Assembly: GCF_002968335.2 (NCBI RefSeq)
Contig: NZ_CP134398.1
Span: forward strand, 3,906,001-3,970,000
DNA: 64,000 nt
DNA from: Mycobacterium sp. ITM-2016-00316
Lineage (GTDB): Bacteria > Actinomycetota > Actinomycetes > Mycobacteriales > Mycobacteriaceae
Direction of reading: 5' to 3'
Shown: positions 28,977 to 38,679 of the stretch, one piece after another
How positions within the stretch are numbered: the first letter of the stretch is position 1
How the letters are laid out: each line of letters begins with the position of its first letter
Position numbers and translations under genes: made by a program
The notes under the pieces: model-generated
Database searches by the model: none
Told to the model about the DNA's origin: nothing
Seen by the model: only the letters and a program-made list of their open reading frames with translations

Positions 28977-30416
28977 TCAGTTCCCCGGCGGCAGCAGCAT
29001 CGTCTGCCAGGTCTGGTCTTTCGGCGCGCCCGGCACCAGGTCCGTCTGGGTGTAGGTGCGGCCGTCGGGCCCGACATAACTACCGGTCGCCGGGTCGTAT
29101 GCGGCGGCGGGCAACGCGGGTGGTGGCGCTTGCGGCCCGGCTGCCGGCGGTAGCTGCGGCACCTGCTGACCCGATGTCGTCGCGTTCGGATCCCCCTTCC
29201 AGTTGAATCCGTCGTTGAGCGGTACATAGGTCTCGTCGCTCTCGCACATGGCGACGGTGGGAGCTCGCTTACCCGGCCTGGTCGCGCACGGAATATTGTG
29301 CGCACCACGGACATTGAGTGGCGAATCCTGCGGAACACGGCAGTACAGGTCACCGGGTGGGCGCTCGGGCGCATCCTCGAAGACTGCCGAGCGTTGCTGC
29401 TGCGCGGGCAGGAAACCGGTGGTGCATGGCGGCGGCAGGTTGATGTTCAGGTTGAAGCTCAGGTACTGGCCCTTGTAGTCCTGTTTGGTGTCGACGTTGG
29501 CCACCAGGCCGGCCTGCTCTGCCGACACGACGGCCGGGAAGAGAACCAGAAGTTGTTCGATGTTGTCGTGGTAGGTCAGCGCAACCTGCCCCACGCTGAC
29601 CAGGTTGGCCAGCACGACCGGCAGCGTCGGCTTCACCCGCTCGATAAGTTGGCGCACCGAATCGGCGGTCGCGCCCCCGTCCTGGATGATACGGGCGACG
29701 GTTTCATCGTGGGTCTGCAGTTGCGCGGTCACCGTGGCCAGCTGCGCTGCCCATGCCTGGATCGCCTCCGAGGTGCGAGTCTGCGAATCCAGGACGGGCT
29801 GTGACTGCTCGATCAGCGCAATCATCGGGTCGAGGTTTTCGCGGGCCTCGATGGCGAGATCGGTTGAACTGTCCACGATCCGAGAAAGCTCCGGACCGAG
29901 TCCACCCACCGCTACATAGGACTCGTAGACGACGGTCTTGAGATTGTCGCGCGGCACCGCCCGCAGTCCGGCGTTTGCGTCGGCAAGCAGGGTATTGACG
30001 TTGGGCGGCACCGACGTGTCGGCGAGCGGAATGACATCGCCGTCCCGCAGTGGCCGGGCCTCGCCGGTGCGCGGCAGCAACGCCACGTACTGCTCGCCGA
30101 TCGCCGACTGGCTGTGCACCTCCGCCCGCAGGTCGGAGGGGACGTCGATACCGGACTTCAGCGAGAGCACCGCCTCCACCCCCGCCGGTGTCAGCCGCAC
30201 CTCATCGACCCGACCCACCTCGGTGCCCCGATACGTGACGTTTCCTCCGCTGTAGAGTCCTCCGGTCTGGGGCAACTGGACGATGACCGTGTATCGGCCG
30301 ACGCCGAAGAGCTTGGCCGGCAGCTTCATGAAGTGCAGGCCCATCACACTGATCGCCACCGTAGCGATCACCGTGAACACCACGAGCTGGATCTGTATTC
30401 GCCTGTCGAGTCGCAT
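28977..30416 (-). CDS. mce3F: Mce family protein MceF
   Basis: Last gene of the mce operon, 479 residues. It has an N-terminal membrane anchor (LVVFTVIATVAISVMGLHFM), the MCE/MlaD substrate-binding domain (GRYTVIVQLPQTGGLYSGGN, YRGTEVGRVDEVRL), a long helical region that forms part of the lipid-conducting needle, and a Cys- and Pro-rich C-terminal tail. Mce proteins form heterohexamers with YrbE permeases for import of lipids or sterols across the envelope. The ATG at 30416 follows mceE without a gap. No mam genes follow; the next DNA is the convergent P450 region. Confidence 0.9.
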   Translation of the reverse strand: MRLDRRIQIQLVVFTVIATVAISVMGLHFMKLPAKLFGVGRYTVIVQLPQTGGLYSGGNVTYRGTEVGRVDEVRLTPAGVEAVLSLKSGIDVPSDLRAEVHSQSAIGEQYVALLPRTGEARPLRDGDVIPLADTSVPPNVNTLLADANAGLRAVPRDNLKTVVYESYVAVGGLGPELSRIVDSSTDLAIEARENLDPMIALIEQSQPVLDSQTRTSEAIQAWAAQLATVTAQLQTHDETVARIIQDGGATADSVRQLIERVKPTLPVVLANLVSVGQVALTYHDNIEQLLVLFPAVVSAEQAGLVANVDTKQDYKGQYLSFNLNINLPPPCTTGFLPAQQQRSAVFEDAPERPPGDLYCRVPQDSPLNVRGAHNIPCATRPGKRAPTVAMCESDETYVPLNDGFNWKGDPNATTSGQQVPQLPPAAGPQAPPPALPAAAYDPATGSYVGPDGRTYTQTDLVPGAPKDQTWQTMLLPPGN

Positions 30417-31559
30417 CTAGGACCCCTGATCCCAGCGATAGGGCACCGTCAAGGGGTTGGCCCGGGTGTAGGGGCTGGGAAACTGGCCAATTGTGCGGCC
30501 CCACTGCAATTCCAGCTCCGTCAGGTCGCCCTCCCAGCGCGTTCCGGTGAACATGCCTGCGTCGATCCGACTGAGCGTGAGGTCGGCGATCGCCGTCAGG
30601 TTGGCGTAGTCGCCGCGCTGCCATTTCTCGATCGTCTCGTTCGGGAACGGGAAGGTCGGGATGAGCGACAGCGCCCTGGTCATACTCGGACCGGCGTCAG
30701 CCAACGATGCCAACACCGGGCCCACGTCGTTGAGTTCCTTGACCAGGTTGTCCTTCGTCTTGTTGACCGTGTCGACGGTCAACGCGCTGAACTTGCCGAA
30801 CTGGTCGGCGGCATCGATGAGATTCTCTCGCTCGTCGTTGAGCACCCCCAGCGCGTCCGGGATGGTCGCCAGGGCGCGGTCGAGCACCGGCCGTTGGGCC
30901 GCGAACCGTCCGACCAGGTTGTCCAGACTCTCGGTGGCGGCAATGATATCGCCGGTCTGGCCGTTGACGTTTCGGGTGAAGGTCTCCAGCTGACCGATCA
31001 AGCTGCGCACGTCGTGCTCCCTGCCATGGAAAGCCGTGGAGAACGCCTCGGTGATGTCATGCACCTGGCCGAGCCCGCTCCCGTTGAGCACCATCGACAG
31101 GGCTGCGAGCGTCTGCTCTGTGCTCGGGAACGCTCCGCCGCTCGACAGCGGGATGAGCGAGCCCCCACGCAGCCGCCCCCGCGGCGCAACCCCGGTGGGC
31201 GGCGATAGTTCGATGTGCAAAGATCCCAGCAGGCTGGTCAGACCGATGGTGACCATGGAGTTCTCGGGCAGAATCACATCGGCGTTGAGCCGCATCGTCA
31301 ACAATGCATGCCAGCCCTGACGCTCGATCTTGGTCACCGTACCGACGTTCACATCTGCGACGCGGACCCGCGCATTCGGCTGGATGTTGTTGACGTCGGG
31401 AAGCTGCGCCTGGATCACATACGAGCCGGGTCCACCGCCCTGGGTACCCGGCATGGGCAACGAGTTCAGGCCCTGCCAGTCCGAGCAACCGGTCATCCCC
31501 ACCGCGAAGGCGATCGTCGCGACCGTCGCCGCGGTCCGGCGCCACCACGTTGGGCTCAT
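30417..31559 (-). CDS. mce3E: Mce family lipoprotein MceE (Lpr type)
   Basis: A 380-residue Mce protein with a lipoprotein signal (FAVGMTGCSDW, lipobox Cys at about residue 25), unlike its neighbours, which have membrane anchors. The MCE domain follows (YVIQAQLPDVNNIQPNARVR, VNVGTVTKIE) and then a helical region. It is the fifth Mce subunit by order and by its lipid anchor. The ATG at 31559 overlaps the mceD stop (ATGA). Confidence 0.9.
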   Translation of the reverse strand: MSPTWWRRTAATVATIAFAVGMTGCSDWQGLNSLPMPGTQGGGPGSYVIQAQLPDVNNIQPNARVRVADVNVGTVTKIERQGWHALLTMRLNADVILPENSMVTIGLTSLLGSLHIELSPPTGVAPRGRLRGGSLIPLSSGGAFPSTEQTLAALSMVLNGSGLGQVHDITEAFSTAFHGREHDVRSLIGQLETFTRNVNGQTGDIIAATESLDNLVGRFAAQRPVLDRALATIPDALGVLNDERENLIDAADQFGKFSALTVDTVNKTKDNLVKELNDVGPVLASLADAGPSMTRALSLIPTFPFPNETIEKWQRGDYANLTAIADLTLSRIDAGMFTGTRWEGDLTELELQWGRTIGQFPSPYTRANPLTVPYRWDQGS

Positions 31560-32836
31560 GACCCACCTCCGTTGGCGGGCACCATCATTCCCGCCAGGCC
31601 GGCGCCCGGGTCGATCACCACCGCCTGCGGTGGACCGGGAGACGAGGCGGCGGCGGGGACGAAGTCGGGCCGCATCCAGTTCTCGCTGTAGGTGACCTCG
31701 TTGGGTCTGGCCTGCGCGCCGACAAGGAGGTTCTCCCCGATCGGCGGGAAGTTGTACTGCCGGTTCTTCACGATGGGCGCCAGGTACTGAGCGCACAGCT
31801 TCGCCGACTGCTCGGCGCCTTGCCGAGATGCCGCCTGAACCGCACCGCAGATGAAGCTGATGGGATTGGCGAAATTGTTCACGGCCAGCGCACCCGTCAG
31901 CGATCCATTCGCGGGCTCGAAGATGTTGTGGAAGTTCGCCACCGTCCCGGGGGCGATGTGCAATGTCTGCTTGAGATCGTCGAGGCTGTCGACCAGCACG
32001 GTGCTGATGGACGCCAGCCTGTCGGTCGTGGTGCCGATCGCTTCGGAGTTGTCCTCGGCGAAGTCCTTGACATCGCCGATGACCCCGCCCAGATCCTGCA
32101 CCGTGCGCGCCACCTTGTGCGGATCGTCGGCCACCAACGACGTGACCGCGGCCAGGTTCTGGTTGAGCTGTTCGAGGAGATCGGCGCTATCGTGGAGCGC
32201 TGACACCAGTGTCGACAGATTGCGGAACGTGGCGAAGATGTCATCGCTGTGATCCCCCAGAGTCGCCAGCGCCTGGGAGAGTCTGATGACGGTCTCCCGG
32301 ATGTTCGCCCCCTGCCCCCGCAGGTTGCCTGCGGCGGTGTTGATCAGCGATCCGAGGGTGCTGACACCGCCGGGTTCGGTCGGCTGAAGCAGTTTCGTCA
32401 AGCGCTGCAATTGAACTCGCACATCATCCCATTCCACCGGCACCGCGGTGCGCTCCTGTCCGACGACCGTGCCCGTCGCCATCACCGGTCCCCCGGTGTA
32501 GGCGGGCGTGAGCTGGATCGCCCGACCCGTCACCAACTGTTGGGACAGAATCACCGCCTTGGCCTCGGCGGGAATGGGGTAGTCACCGTGCACCCAGAAC
32601 GTGATCCTGGCCCGCGTGGGCTCTGGCACGATGCTGTCGACCCGACCCACGGGAACGCCGAGGATGCGCACGTCGTCGCCGGCGAAGATGCCGTTGCTGT
32701 TCTCGAAATACGCTGTCACCCAAGTTCTCCCGACATGGTCCGCGGATCGGGCCGCGACCAGGATTCCGGCAGCCATAATCAGCACCAGCACGGCAGCCAA
32801 ACCGTTACGCCCCCGCCGCAGTCGCCCGTTCGTCAT
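31556..32836 (-). CDS. mce3D: Mce family protein MceD
   Basis: A 426-residue Mce protein with an N-terminal transmembrane anchor (LAAVLVLIMAAGILVAA), MCE domain (TAYFENSNGIFAGDDVRILG, VPVGRVDSIVPEP) and helical needle segment. It is the fourth Mce subunit of the predicted lipid importer. Start and stop overlaps with both neighbours (ATGA) indicate strict co-translation. Confidence 0.9.
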   Translation of the reverse strand: MTNGRLRRGRNGLAAVLVLIMAAGILVAARSADHVGRTWVTAYFENSNGIFAGDDVRILGVPVGRVDSIVPEPTRARITFWVHGDYPIPAEAKAVILSQQLVTGRAIQLTPAYTGGPVMATGTVVGQERTAVPVEWDDVRVQLQRLTKLLQPTEPGGVSTLGSLINTAAGNLRGQGANIRETVIRLSQALATLGDHSDDIFATFRNLSTLVSALHDSADLLEQLNQNLAAVTSLVADDPHKVARTVQDLGGVIGDVKDFAEDNSEAIGTTTDRLASISTVLVDSLDDLKQTLHIAPGTVANFHNIFEPANGSLTGALAVNNFANPISFICGAVQAASRQGAEQSAKLCAQYLAPIVKNRQYNFPPIGENLLVGAQARPNEVTYSENWMRPDFVPAAASSPGPPQAVVIDPGAGLAGMMVPANGGGS

Positions 32837-34062
32837 GGCATCACCGGTTCGAGCGCGGGTGGTCCCGGCGGAGCACCGCCCGGCGGCGGCGCGGGCAGCG
32901 GCTCGCGATAGGGGTAGCGCGGGTCGCCCGGCTTGCCGGTGATGGCGTCAGGCAGGTTCAGCTGTGGCTCGCCGCCCTGCCCGGTGCGCGGGTAGGGCAC
33001 CGGCAATGCCGGTGTGCCCGGCTGACCGGTCTGCGGGTCGGTCAGCTGCGACGGCAACAGCACATTCGGATCCAGCCCCAGATCGGAGAACGCGGCATCG
33101 ACGAACGGCTGCACGAACTGACCGGGCAGCAGGTTGACCACATACGCCTTGAAGAACGGCCCCGACGACAGCGACTCCCCCAGCGACATCGCGTACTTGT
33201 TGAGCAGTTTGACCGCCTCCTGCAGGCGTTCCTTGCGGTTGTCGACGACGGCCAGCACCTCGTTGAGCTTGTCCAGGGCCGGCCGCAGCTGCTGACGATT
33301 CTCGGCGATGAATGCTTTGAGTTGTTGTGCCGCACCGGAAATGTTCACCCAGATCTGGCTGACCGCATCGCTTTGTGTGCGCAGCGCTGCGAGCAACGCG
33401 TTGGTGTCGGAGACGAGGCGGGCGATCTGATCGCTGCGGTGGGCCAGGACCCCCGTTGCCTTGGCGGCGTTGTCCAACAGGTTGCGCAACTCGGCATCGC
33501 GGTCATTGAGGGTCTTGGCGAATCGCGCCACACCGTGCACGGCGTCCCGCAGTTCCTCGGGGGTGTCCGCGAACGCCTCCGACACCGTGGCCAAGGAGTC
33601 CGACAGTTGATCGGTGTCCAGCCCGCTGATCGTGTCGGCAAGATCGCCCAGCGCGTCGGGCAGTTGATAGGGCGACACCGTCCGGTTCATCGGGATCGGA
33701 CCCTCGAGCCGGCCGCCGCCGAGCGGGGTCACCGCGAGCATCTTGGTTCCCAGCAGGCTCTTTGTCTTGATCCCCGCCTCCGTCGACTCACCCATCGTGA
33801 TGTTCTTGTCGACCGTGAAGCGCACCAGCACCACCGCTCCATCGAGTTCGATGGAGGAGACCCTGCCCGCCGGATAGCCGGAAACCTCGACGGTGGCCCC
33901 GGTGAACAGCCCGCCCGCGTCGGCGAACTCGGCAGAATAGGAATTGACCTGATTGACCAGTGGCAGGTTCTGGTACTGCAGAGCTCCCGTGACAACCAGC
34001 GCGACGCCCACGGCACCGACGATCCCGATCACCAACGGGCTGCGTTCAGCGAAGGGTTTCAT
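32833..34062 (-). CDS. mce3C: Mce family protein MceC
   Basis: A 409-residue Mce protein with an anchor (LVIGIVGAVGVALVVTGAL), MCE domain (SYSAEFADAGGLFTGATVEV, SGYPAGRVSSIEL), helical region and a long Pro/Gly-rich C-terminal tail. The ATG at 34062 is chosen because it overlaps the mceB stop as ATGA; the upstream GTG at 34074 would overlap by 16 bp. Confidence 0.9.
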   Translation of the reverse strand: MKPFAERSPLVIGIVGAVGVALVVTGALQYQNLPLVNQVNSYSAEFADAGGLFTGATVEVSGYPAGRVSSIELDGAVVLVRFTVDKNITMGESTEAGIKTKSLLGTKMLAVTPLGGGRLEGPIPMNRTVSPYQLPDALGDLADTISGLDTDQLSDSLATVSEAFADTPEELRDAVHGVARFAKTLNDRDAELRNLLDNAAKATGVLAHRSDQIARLVSDTNALLAALRTQSDAVSQIWVNISGAAQQLKAFIAENRQQLRPALDKLNEVLAVVDNRKERLQEAVKLLNKYAMSLGESLSSGPFFKAYVVNLLPGQFVQPFVDAAFSDLGLDPNVLLPSQLTDPQTGQPGTPALPVPYPRTGQGGEPQLNLPDAITGKPGDPRYPYREPLPAPPPGGAPPGPPALEPVMP

Positions 34063-35087
34063 CTCGGTGCGCACCTGCCCGAGTCCTGTCCGGCGACCTT
34101 CACGTACACCGGCTGACCACCTTTTCCATTGAGCTTGAGCACGATCTCGCAGAGGTAGAAGCTGAAGAAGTCGCCGTACATGCCCTGGCGTCCCAGCGCC
34201 CGGTACTTGTCCGGCAATGTGTTGAACAGGTTGTCGAGGTAGACGTGGTCTGCCGCGGCAATCGCGGCACTACGGTCGGTCTCGCGCACCACGCGTGAAA
34301 ACGGTTGGCGTGACTGGGCCAGCAGGTCGGTGACCGATCCGGCGGCGGCGTCGACGTAGGCCAGGCTGTTCGAGATGTCGGTACGACGCTCGGCGAGCCC
34401 CGCGACCAACTCCGACAACGAGGTCACCGCCAGGTCGAGGCGATCGGTCTGGCCGCCCAGCGACCCGAGAACCACATTGAGGTTGTCGACGACCTGACCG
34501 ACCAGCATGTCCCGATCGGCCAGCGTGTGCGTCACTGCCGCCGCCTGCTCGAGAAACGACCCGATGGTGGCGCCCTGGCCCTGAAGGGCCGAAATCAACT
34601 GGCCACTGAGCGCATTCACCTGGTCGGTATCGAGGGCCCGGAACAGCGGCTTGAACCCTCCGATCACCGAATCCAGGTCCAGCGCCGGCTCGGTTCGTGT
34701 CGCCGGGATCGTCCCGCCCGGTGGCAGCGGCAGAAGCCCCCCGCCCCCCTCCTCCAGCGTGAGGTATCGCCCGCCGAACACATTGTCATAGCGGATCGCC
34801 GCGCGGGTCCCATCGGTGAGCACGACCGTGTCGTCGGTGGAGAACTCCACGCGAACCGTCGAGTCGGCGTTGAACGAGATGCCCTGAATGCTGCCCACTT
34901 CGACCCCGGCTATCCGCACCAGGTCATCACTCTTGAGCCCGGAGACGTTGCGGAACTCGGCGAAATAGCGTTTGCCGTCCCCGAACCGGAACTCGGCGAA
35001 CACCGTCAGCAGCGCGAAGGTCGCGAACCCACACACGGTCAGGAACACCACCAGGCGCCACGCCGCGCCCCTGAAGTCGTCCTTCAC
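34059..35087 (-). CDS. mce3B: Mce family protein MceB
   Basis: A 342-residue Mce protein with an anchor (WRLVVFLTVCGFATFALLTV), MCE domain (KRYFAEFRNVSGLKSDDLVR, AGVEVGSIQGI), helical segment and a short C-terminus with cysteines. The GTG at 35087 has AGGAGA 7 nt upstream; a 31-bp gap separates it from mceA, the only appreciable gap in the operon. Confidence 0.9.
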   Translation of the reverse strand: MKDDFRGAAWRLVVFLTVCGFATFALLTVFAEFRFGDGKRYFAEFRNVSGLKSDDLVRIAGVEVGSIQGISFNADSTVRVEFSTDDTVVLTDGTRAAIRYDNVFGGRYLTLEEGGGGLLPLPPGGTIPATRTEPALDLDSVIGGFKPLFRALDTDQVNALSGQLISALQGQGATIGSFLEQAAAVTHTLADRDMLVGQVVDNLNVVLGSLGGQTDRLDLAVTSLSELVAGLAERRTDISNSLAYVDAAAGSVTDLLAQSRQPFSRVVRETDRSAAIAAADHVYLDNLFNTLPDKYRALGRQGMYGDFFSFYLCEIVLKLNGKGGQPVYVKVAGQDSGRCAPR

Positions 35088-35118
35088 GGTGTCATCTCCT
35101 GTGTTCGGAATAGTCGCG

Positions 35119-36468
35119 TCACGGAGCGGGTGGTGTGGGCTCGGCGGGAGCTACTCCCGGAAACAACGGTGCACCACCCGCGCCGTACAACGGCGCCCCG
35201 TAGGGCGGCGCGCCCGGATACGGGATCGGCCCCGGCGCAGGCCCGGGCAGGCACTGCCTGATGCTCGGCGGCTGCGGATTCGCGCGGGTCACCGGAAGAT
35301 AGTTCGCCCAACAGGGCTGCCCGATACCAGGATTGGGCCGGACGTCCACGCCGGTTCCCCACCCGGTGTTCGCGATGAGCTGGCGCACCGGGAAGTTCTT
35401 GGTGGCGTCCGGCAGCGACCCGCAACCCGGCCTGCCGTCCGGACCGCCCTTGGCCGCGATGACAGGCAGATTCTCCGGATACTTGTAGGGGTCGTTACCG
35501 AAGAGCAGGCCGACGTCGAGCTGGATCGAGCGTCCGTTGCCCCCGCCCCAGACGTCGAACCCGCCGTTGTCGAGGAACCAGGTCGCCCCTTGTAGCCAGC
35601 AGGTGTACACCGGGCTGTACTTGTGGAGCAGGGCGGTCGTCGGTTCCAGCGCGCTGACCAGATCGACGAAGCTGTCCTTGCTGGATCCGAGAAGCTCGGT
35701 TCCCGACCTCGACAGACCAATTGTGTTGAGCAGCAGTGCATCGAGCTCGTCAGCGCGGCTGACAACGGTGGCGCTGGTGGTGCTGGCTCCATCGAGGATC
35801 GTGAGGATGTCAGACGCGGCGGCCGCATAGGTGTCGTTGAAGCGCCTGAAGGAGCGCCAGTCTCCCCGGATGGTCTCGTTGCGTTCGTTGAGCGCGGTGA
35901 GGACGGTGTTCAGGTCTGTGGTGGCCTGCCCCATCCGCTGGCCTTTGCCGCGGACACCGTCTGCCACGGCGGTCAGCACCGCGTTGAGCTTCGCCGGGTC
36001 GATCATCTGGAGCAGCTCGGACAGGTTCGCGAAGATGGTGTTGACCTCGGTGCTGACGTTGGTGGATCGCAACACCGCGCCGGCAGCGAGCCGGTCCGGG
36101 CTCGGGTCCCTGGGATACACGAGGTCGACGAACTTGGCGCCGAACGCGGTGGTGGCCTGGATCTGCGCCTGCACATTGGCGGGAATGAACCGGATCTGGT
36201 CGGGGTAGAGGGCCAGTTCCAGGCTGGCCTGGGCTTCGCCGCCGGTGATGGTCTTGACCCGTCCGACCTCGACGCCACGCAACTTGACTTTCGCGCCGGT
36301 CTCCATCACGAGCCCGGAACGCTCGGACGTCAAAGTGACTGGCACGTAGGTACGAAACGTACCGTTGTAGACCCCCGCCGTGACGAGGAGGAACGCCGCG
36401 ATCATCACCAGGAGCATCGCCGTCCACCATGCGTTGTGGATTCGGGGTCCACCCGAGCGCGATCGCAT
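35119..36468 (-). CDS. mce3A: Mce family protein MceA
   Basis: A 449-residue Mce protein, first of six, with an anchor (WWTAMLLVMIAAFLLVTAGV), MCE domain (TYVPVTLTSERSGLVMETGA, RGVEVGRVKTI), helical region and a proline/glycine-rich end (YPGAPPYGAPLYGAGGAPLF). It starts one base after the yrbEB stop (TAG C ATG). Proteins of this position form part of the external lipid channel and are surface-exposed in M. tuberculosis. Confidence 0.92.
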   Translation of the reverse strand: MRSRSGGPRIHNAWWTAMLLVMIAAFLLVTAGVYNGTFRTYVPVTLTSERSGLVMETGAKVKLRGVEVGRVKTITGGEAQASLELALYPDQIRFIPANVQAQIQATTAFGAKFVDLVYPRDPSPDRLAAGAVLRSTNVSTEVNTIFANLSELLQMIDPAKLNAVLTAVADGVRGKGQRMGQATTDLNTVLTALNERNETIRGDWRSFRRFNDTYAAAASDILTILDGASTTSATVVSRADELDALLLNTIGLSRSGTELLGSSKDSFVDLVSALEPTTALLHKYSPVYTCWLQGATWFLDNGGFDVWGGGNGRSIQLDVGLLFGNDPYKYPENLPVIAAKGGPDGRPGCGSLPDATKNFPVRQLIANTGWGTGVDVRPNPGIGQPCWANYLPVTRANPQPPSIRQCLPGPAPGPIPYPGAPPYGAPLYGAGGAPLFPGVAPAEPTPPAP

Positions 36469-36469
36469 G

Positions 36470-37333
36470 CTAACCGGCCAGATCGAAGTTGCCCGACTGA
36501 CCGTAGACGGCCAGTGAGATCATCACGATCTCCACCGCCGCGACGACCATCGAGGTGCGCACGGCACGTCCCACCGCCTCGCCAACGCCCGCAGGTCCAC
36601 CCGAGGCGGTGAAGCCGTAGTAGGTGTGGACCAGCATGATGACCACCGTCATCGACACGCACTGAAAGAACGACCAGATGAGGTCGGTGGGACTCAGGAA
36701 CGTACCGAAGTAGTGGTCGTAGACGCCGGAACCTTGTCCGTAGATCACCGTTGTCCCGAAGCGGGCAGCCAGAAAGGCCATCATCACTGCGACGCAATAC
36801 AACGGGATCACCACGATCACGCCGGCCAGGACGCGGGTGGAGGCAAGGAATGTCACGCTTCGGATGCCCATCACCTCGAGCGCATCGATTTCCTCATTGA
36901 TCCGCATCGCGCCGAGTTGGGCAGTCGCCGCCGCCCCGATCGTCGCGGACAACGCCACCGACGTCGTCCCCGGGACGATCAGCCGCACGTTGAAGAACGC
37001 CGAAGCGAATCCCGTGAGTGCCTCGAATCCCACCGATGCCAGCTGGTTGTATCCCTGCACGGCAACCAAAGCGCCCGTCGTCATCGTCAGAAATCCGACG
37101 ATCGCCACGGTGCCGCCGACGACGACGAGAGCGCCGCTACCCAGACCCATCTGAGCGATCAACCGCAACAGCTCGGTGCGATAGTGGACGACCGCGTCGG
37201 GCACCGCGGCCAGCGTCTCGGCGTAGAAACGGACCTGACCTCCTATCCGGTTCCAGCCCGCAGCGAAGTCGTCCACAGCGTTGAACAGTCGCCCGAACGG
37301 CCTACTGGGTACGCTGGTGCTCATCGGCGTCAT
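36470..37333 (-). CDS. yrbE3B: YrbE-type (MlaE family) permease B
   Basis: A 287-residue integral membrane permease of the MlaE/ABC-type lipid transporter family, with about five hydrophobic segments and the conserved cytoplasmic EEIDALEVMGI motif that contacts the ATPase. With YrbE3A it forms the inner-membrane base of the Mce complex; the ATPase (Mkl/MceG) is usually encoded elsewhere and is not in this window. It begins one base after the yrbE3A stop (TGA G ATG). Confidence 0.93.
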   Translation of the reverse strand: MTPMSTSVPSRPFGRLFNAVDDFAAGWNRIGGQVRFYAETLAAVPDAVVHYRTELLRLIAQMGLGSGALVVVGGTVAIVGFLTMTTGALVAVQGYNQLASVGFEALTGFASAFFNVRLIVPGTTSVALSATIGAAATAQLGAMRINEEIDALEVMGIRSVTFLASTRVLAGVIVVIPLYCVAVMMAFLAARFGTTVIYGQGSGVYDHYFGTFLSPTDLIWSFFQCVSMTVVIMLVHTYYGFTASGGPAGVGEAVGRAVRTSMVVAAVEIVMISLAVYGQSGNFDLAG

Positions 37334-37334
37334 C

Positions 37335-38150
37335 TCATGACACCGTGAACTGGATGCCGACCGCGGTCACGACCACATTGATCGCGAACAGCACCATGAA
37401 GGTGAACACCACGGTCTCGTTGACCGCGTTGCCGACTCCGGCCGGACCGCCCCCGACGTACACTCCCTTGTAGCAGGAGATCAGGCCCGCGGCCAGCCCG
37501 AAAAGAGTTGCCTTGACCAGGGATACGAGAACGTCCCCGGCGCCGGTCAGCAGCGTCAGACCTGAGATGAACGCTCCCGCAGAAACATTCTGGATGTGGA
37601 CGCAGAAGAGGAATGCGCCGGCGAGTCCGACGATGATCACCGATGCCGACAGTGCGAGGGCAACGGTGGTCGCCGCCAGCACGCGCGGTACCACCAACGC
37701 CTGGATCGGATTGATCCCCATCACCCGGAGCGCATCGAGCTCGTCGCGGATGGTCCGCGCTCCCAGGTCTGCACACATCGCCGTCGCGCCGGCACCGGAG
37801 ACCACGAGCACGGTCACGATCGGCCCGATCTGATTCACGGTCCCGATCGCGGCTCCCGTTCCCGAGAAGTCCGATGCGCCAAACTCATTGAGCAAGATGT
37901 TGAACGTGAAGACCAAGAGTACCGAGTAAGGCATGGTCAGCATCAGCGCGGGCAGGACCGAGACGCGCGCGACAAACCAGGTCTGGATGACGTACTCACG
38001 CCAGGCGAACGGCCGCTGGAACATCAACACGAATGTGTCCAGCGACATCGCGAAGAAACCGCCGAGAGCACGGAAGGGTCGGGTCGCCACCTGCGCGCTC
38101 ACCATCATGCTCGCGCCGATGATTCGGTTTCGGCCACCCGTAGGAGACAT
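37335..38150 (-). CDS. yrbE3A: YrbE-type (MlaE family) permease A
   Basis: First gene of the mce operon, a 271-residue MlaE-family permease with [14 protein letters not shown] (the EQxDAL-type coupling motif) and several transmembrane stretches. The ATG at 38150 has a G-rich GGGGGA 4 nt upstream; a GTG at 38162 in frame is possible. The operon is assigned to mce3 because an Mce3R-type tandem TetR gene lies divergently next to it. Transcription must start within the 529-bp region upstream. Confidence 0.88.
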   Translation of the reverse strand: MSPTGGRNRIIGASMMVSAQVATRPFRALGGFFAMSLDTFVLMFQRPFAWREYVIQTWFVARVSVLPALMLTMPYSVLLVFTFNILLNEFGASDFSGTGAAIGTVNQIGPIVTVLVVSGAGATAMCADLGARTIRDELDALRVMGINPIQALVVPRVLAATTVALALSASVIIVGLAGAFLFCVHIQNVSAGAFISGLTLLTGAGDVLVSLVKATLFGLAAGLISCYKGVYVGGGPAGVGNAVNETVVFTFMVLFAINVVVTAVGIQFTVS

Positions 38151-38311
38151 CGGATCCCCCACATCAACCGTTCACTGTGCGCCACCGTCACTGCCGAAAC
38201 CGGTTGACAGAACTCGGGACCGAGGTATCGGTACGAACTGCTCATGGGGGCCATCCGGACGGGTCGACGGGGTCGTTGACGCAAGCCAGGCTACGCGCCG
38301 GCCAGTCGCTA

Positions 38312-38332
38312 TGTCTATAGCCAGTATGCTAC
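38312..38332 (+). promoter_or_regulatory. Shared element 1 (mce3 side), candidate Mce3R site
   Basis: TGTCTATAGCCAGTATGCTA here matches TGTCCATAGCCGATACGGCA on the minus strand at 47221-47201 at 14 of 20 positions, with TGTCnATAGCC intact. It overlaps dyads. On the opposite strand it contains TATAGA, which could be a -10 element for yrbE3A. Confidence 0.5.
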
Positions 38333-38386
38333 ATCCTCACTCAAATGTCGCGATATTGTCGCCGTGGCAAGCACTTAAGGGTAGTA

Positions 38387-38403
38387 ATGTATCTAGTCAA
38401 TAC
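38387..38403 (+). promoter_or_regulatory. Shared element 2 (mce3 side), candidate Mce3R site
   Basis: ATGTATCTAGTCAATAC fits the pattern ATGTATCTWGTYARTAC shared with 47146-47130 (minus strand), 14 of 17 identical. It starts exactly 75 bp after the start of element 1, the same spacing as in the other region. The ends GTA...TAC are dyad-related. Confidence 0.55.
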
Positions 38404-38679
38404 GACGTGTTTACCGCTGACGGGGGCAATCGAACATGGCTTCACGTGGTACTCGAGCGACTACCGGCCCACCGGTGTCCCCGTGCGGGCCGCAACGGCG
38501 TAGCTCGGGTCCGGAATCCGTTGTCACCTCCGGCGTGTCACTCACGGCATCGGCGAGTTCATCAGCAGCGGAGAATGTTTCGGCGCACTCCCGCGCGACG
38601 GTCGCGGAGTCGTGCGCCGACCATCGAAGACATCTGGCAGGATTTCCTGCGGGTGACCAGGAAGAAGGAGCGTAGCGCA

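Larger units (their letters stand above)
38151..38679. other. Divergent control region of the mce operon and mce3R
   Basis: This 529-bp gap has no supported gene. It is strikingly AT-richer at 38300-38410. That core carries overlapping dyads (GCTAT-n4-ATAGC at 38308-38321, TAGC-n6-GCTA at 38318-38331) and two elements shared with the melF/echA13 control region. The right end precedes the mce3R start and contains AAGGAG at 38665-38670. Confidence 0.6.

Noticed and set aside
37933..38679. A 249-codon N-terminal extension of the tandem TetR regulator
   Set aside because: The extension runs antisense through yrbE3A and the AT-rich control region; the GTG at 38680 has a ribosome binding site and matches the Mce3R N-terminus.
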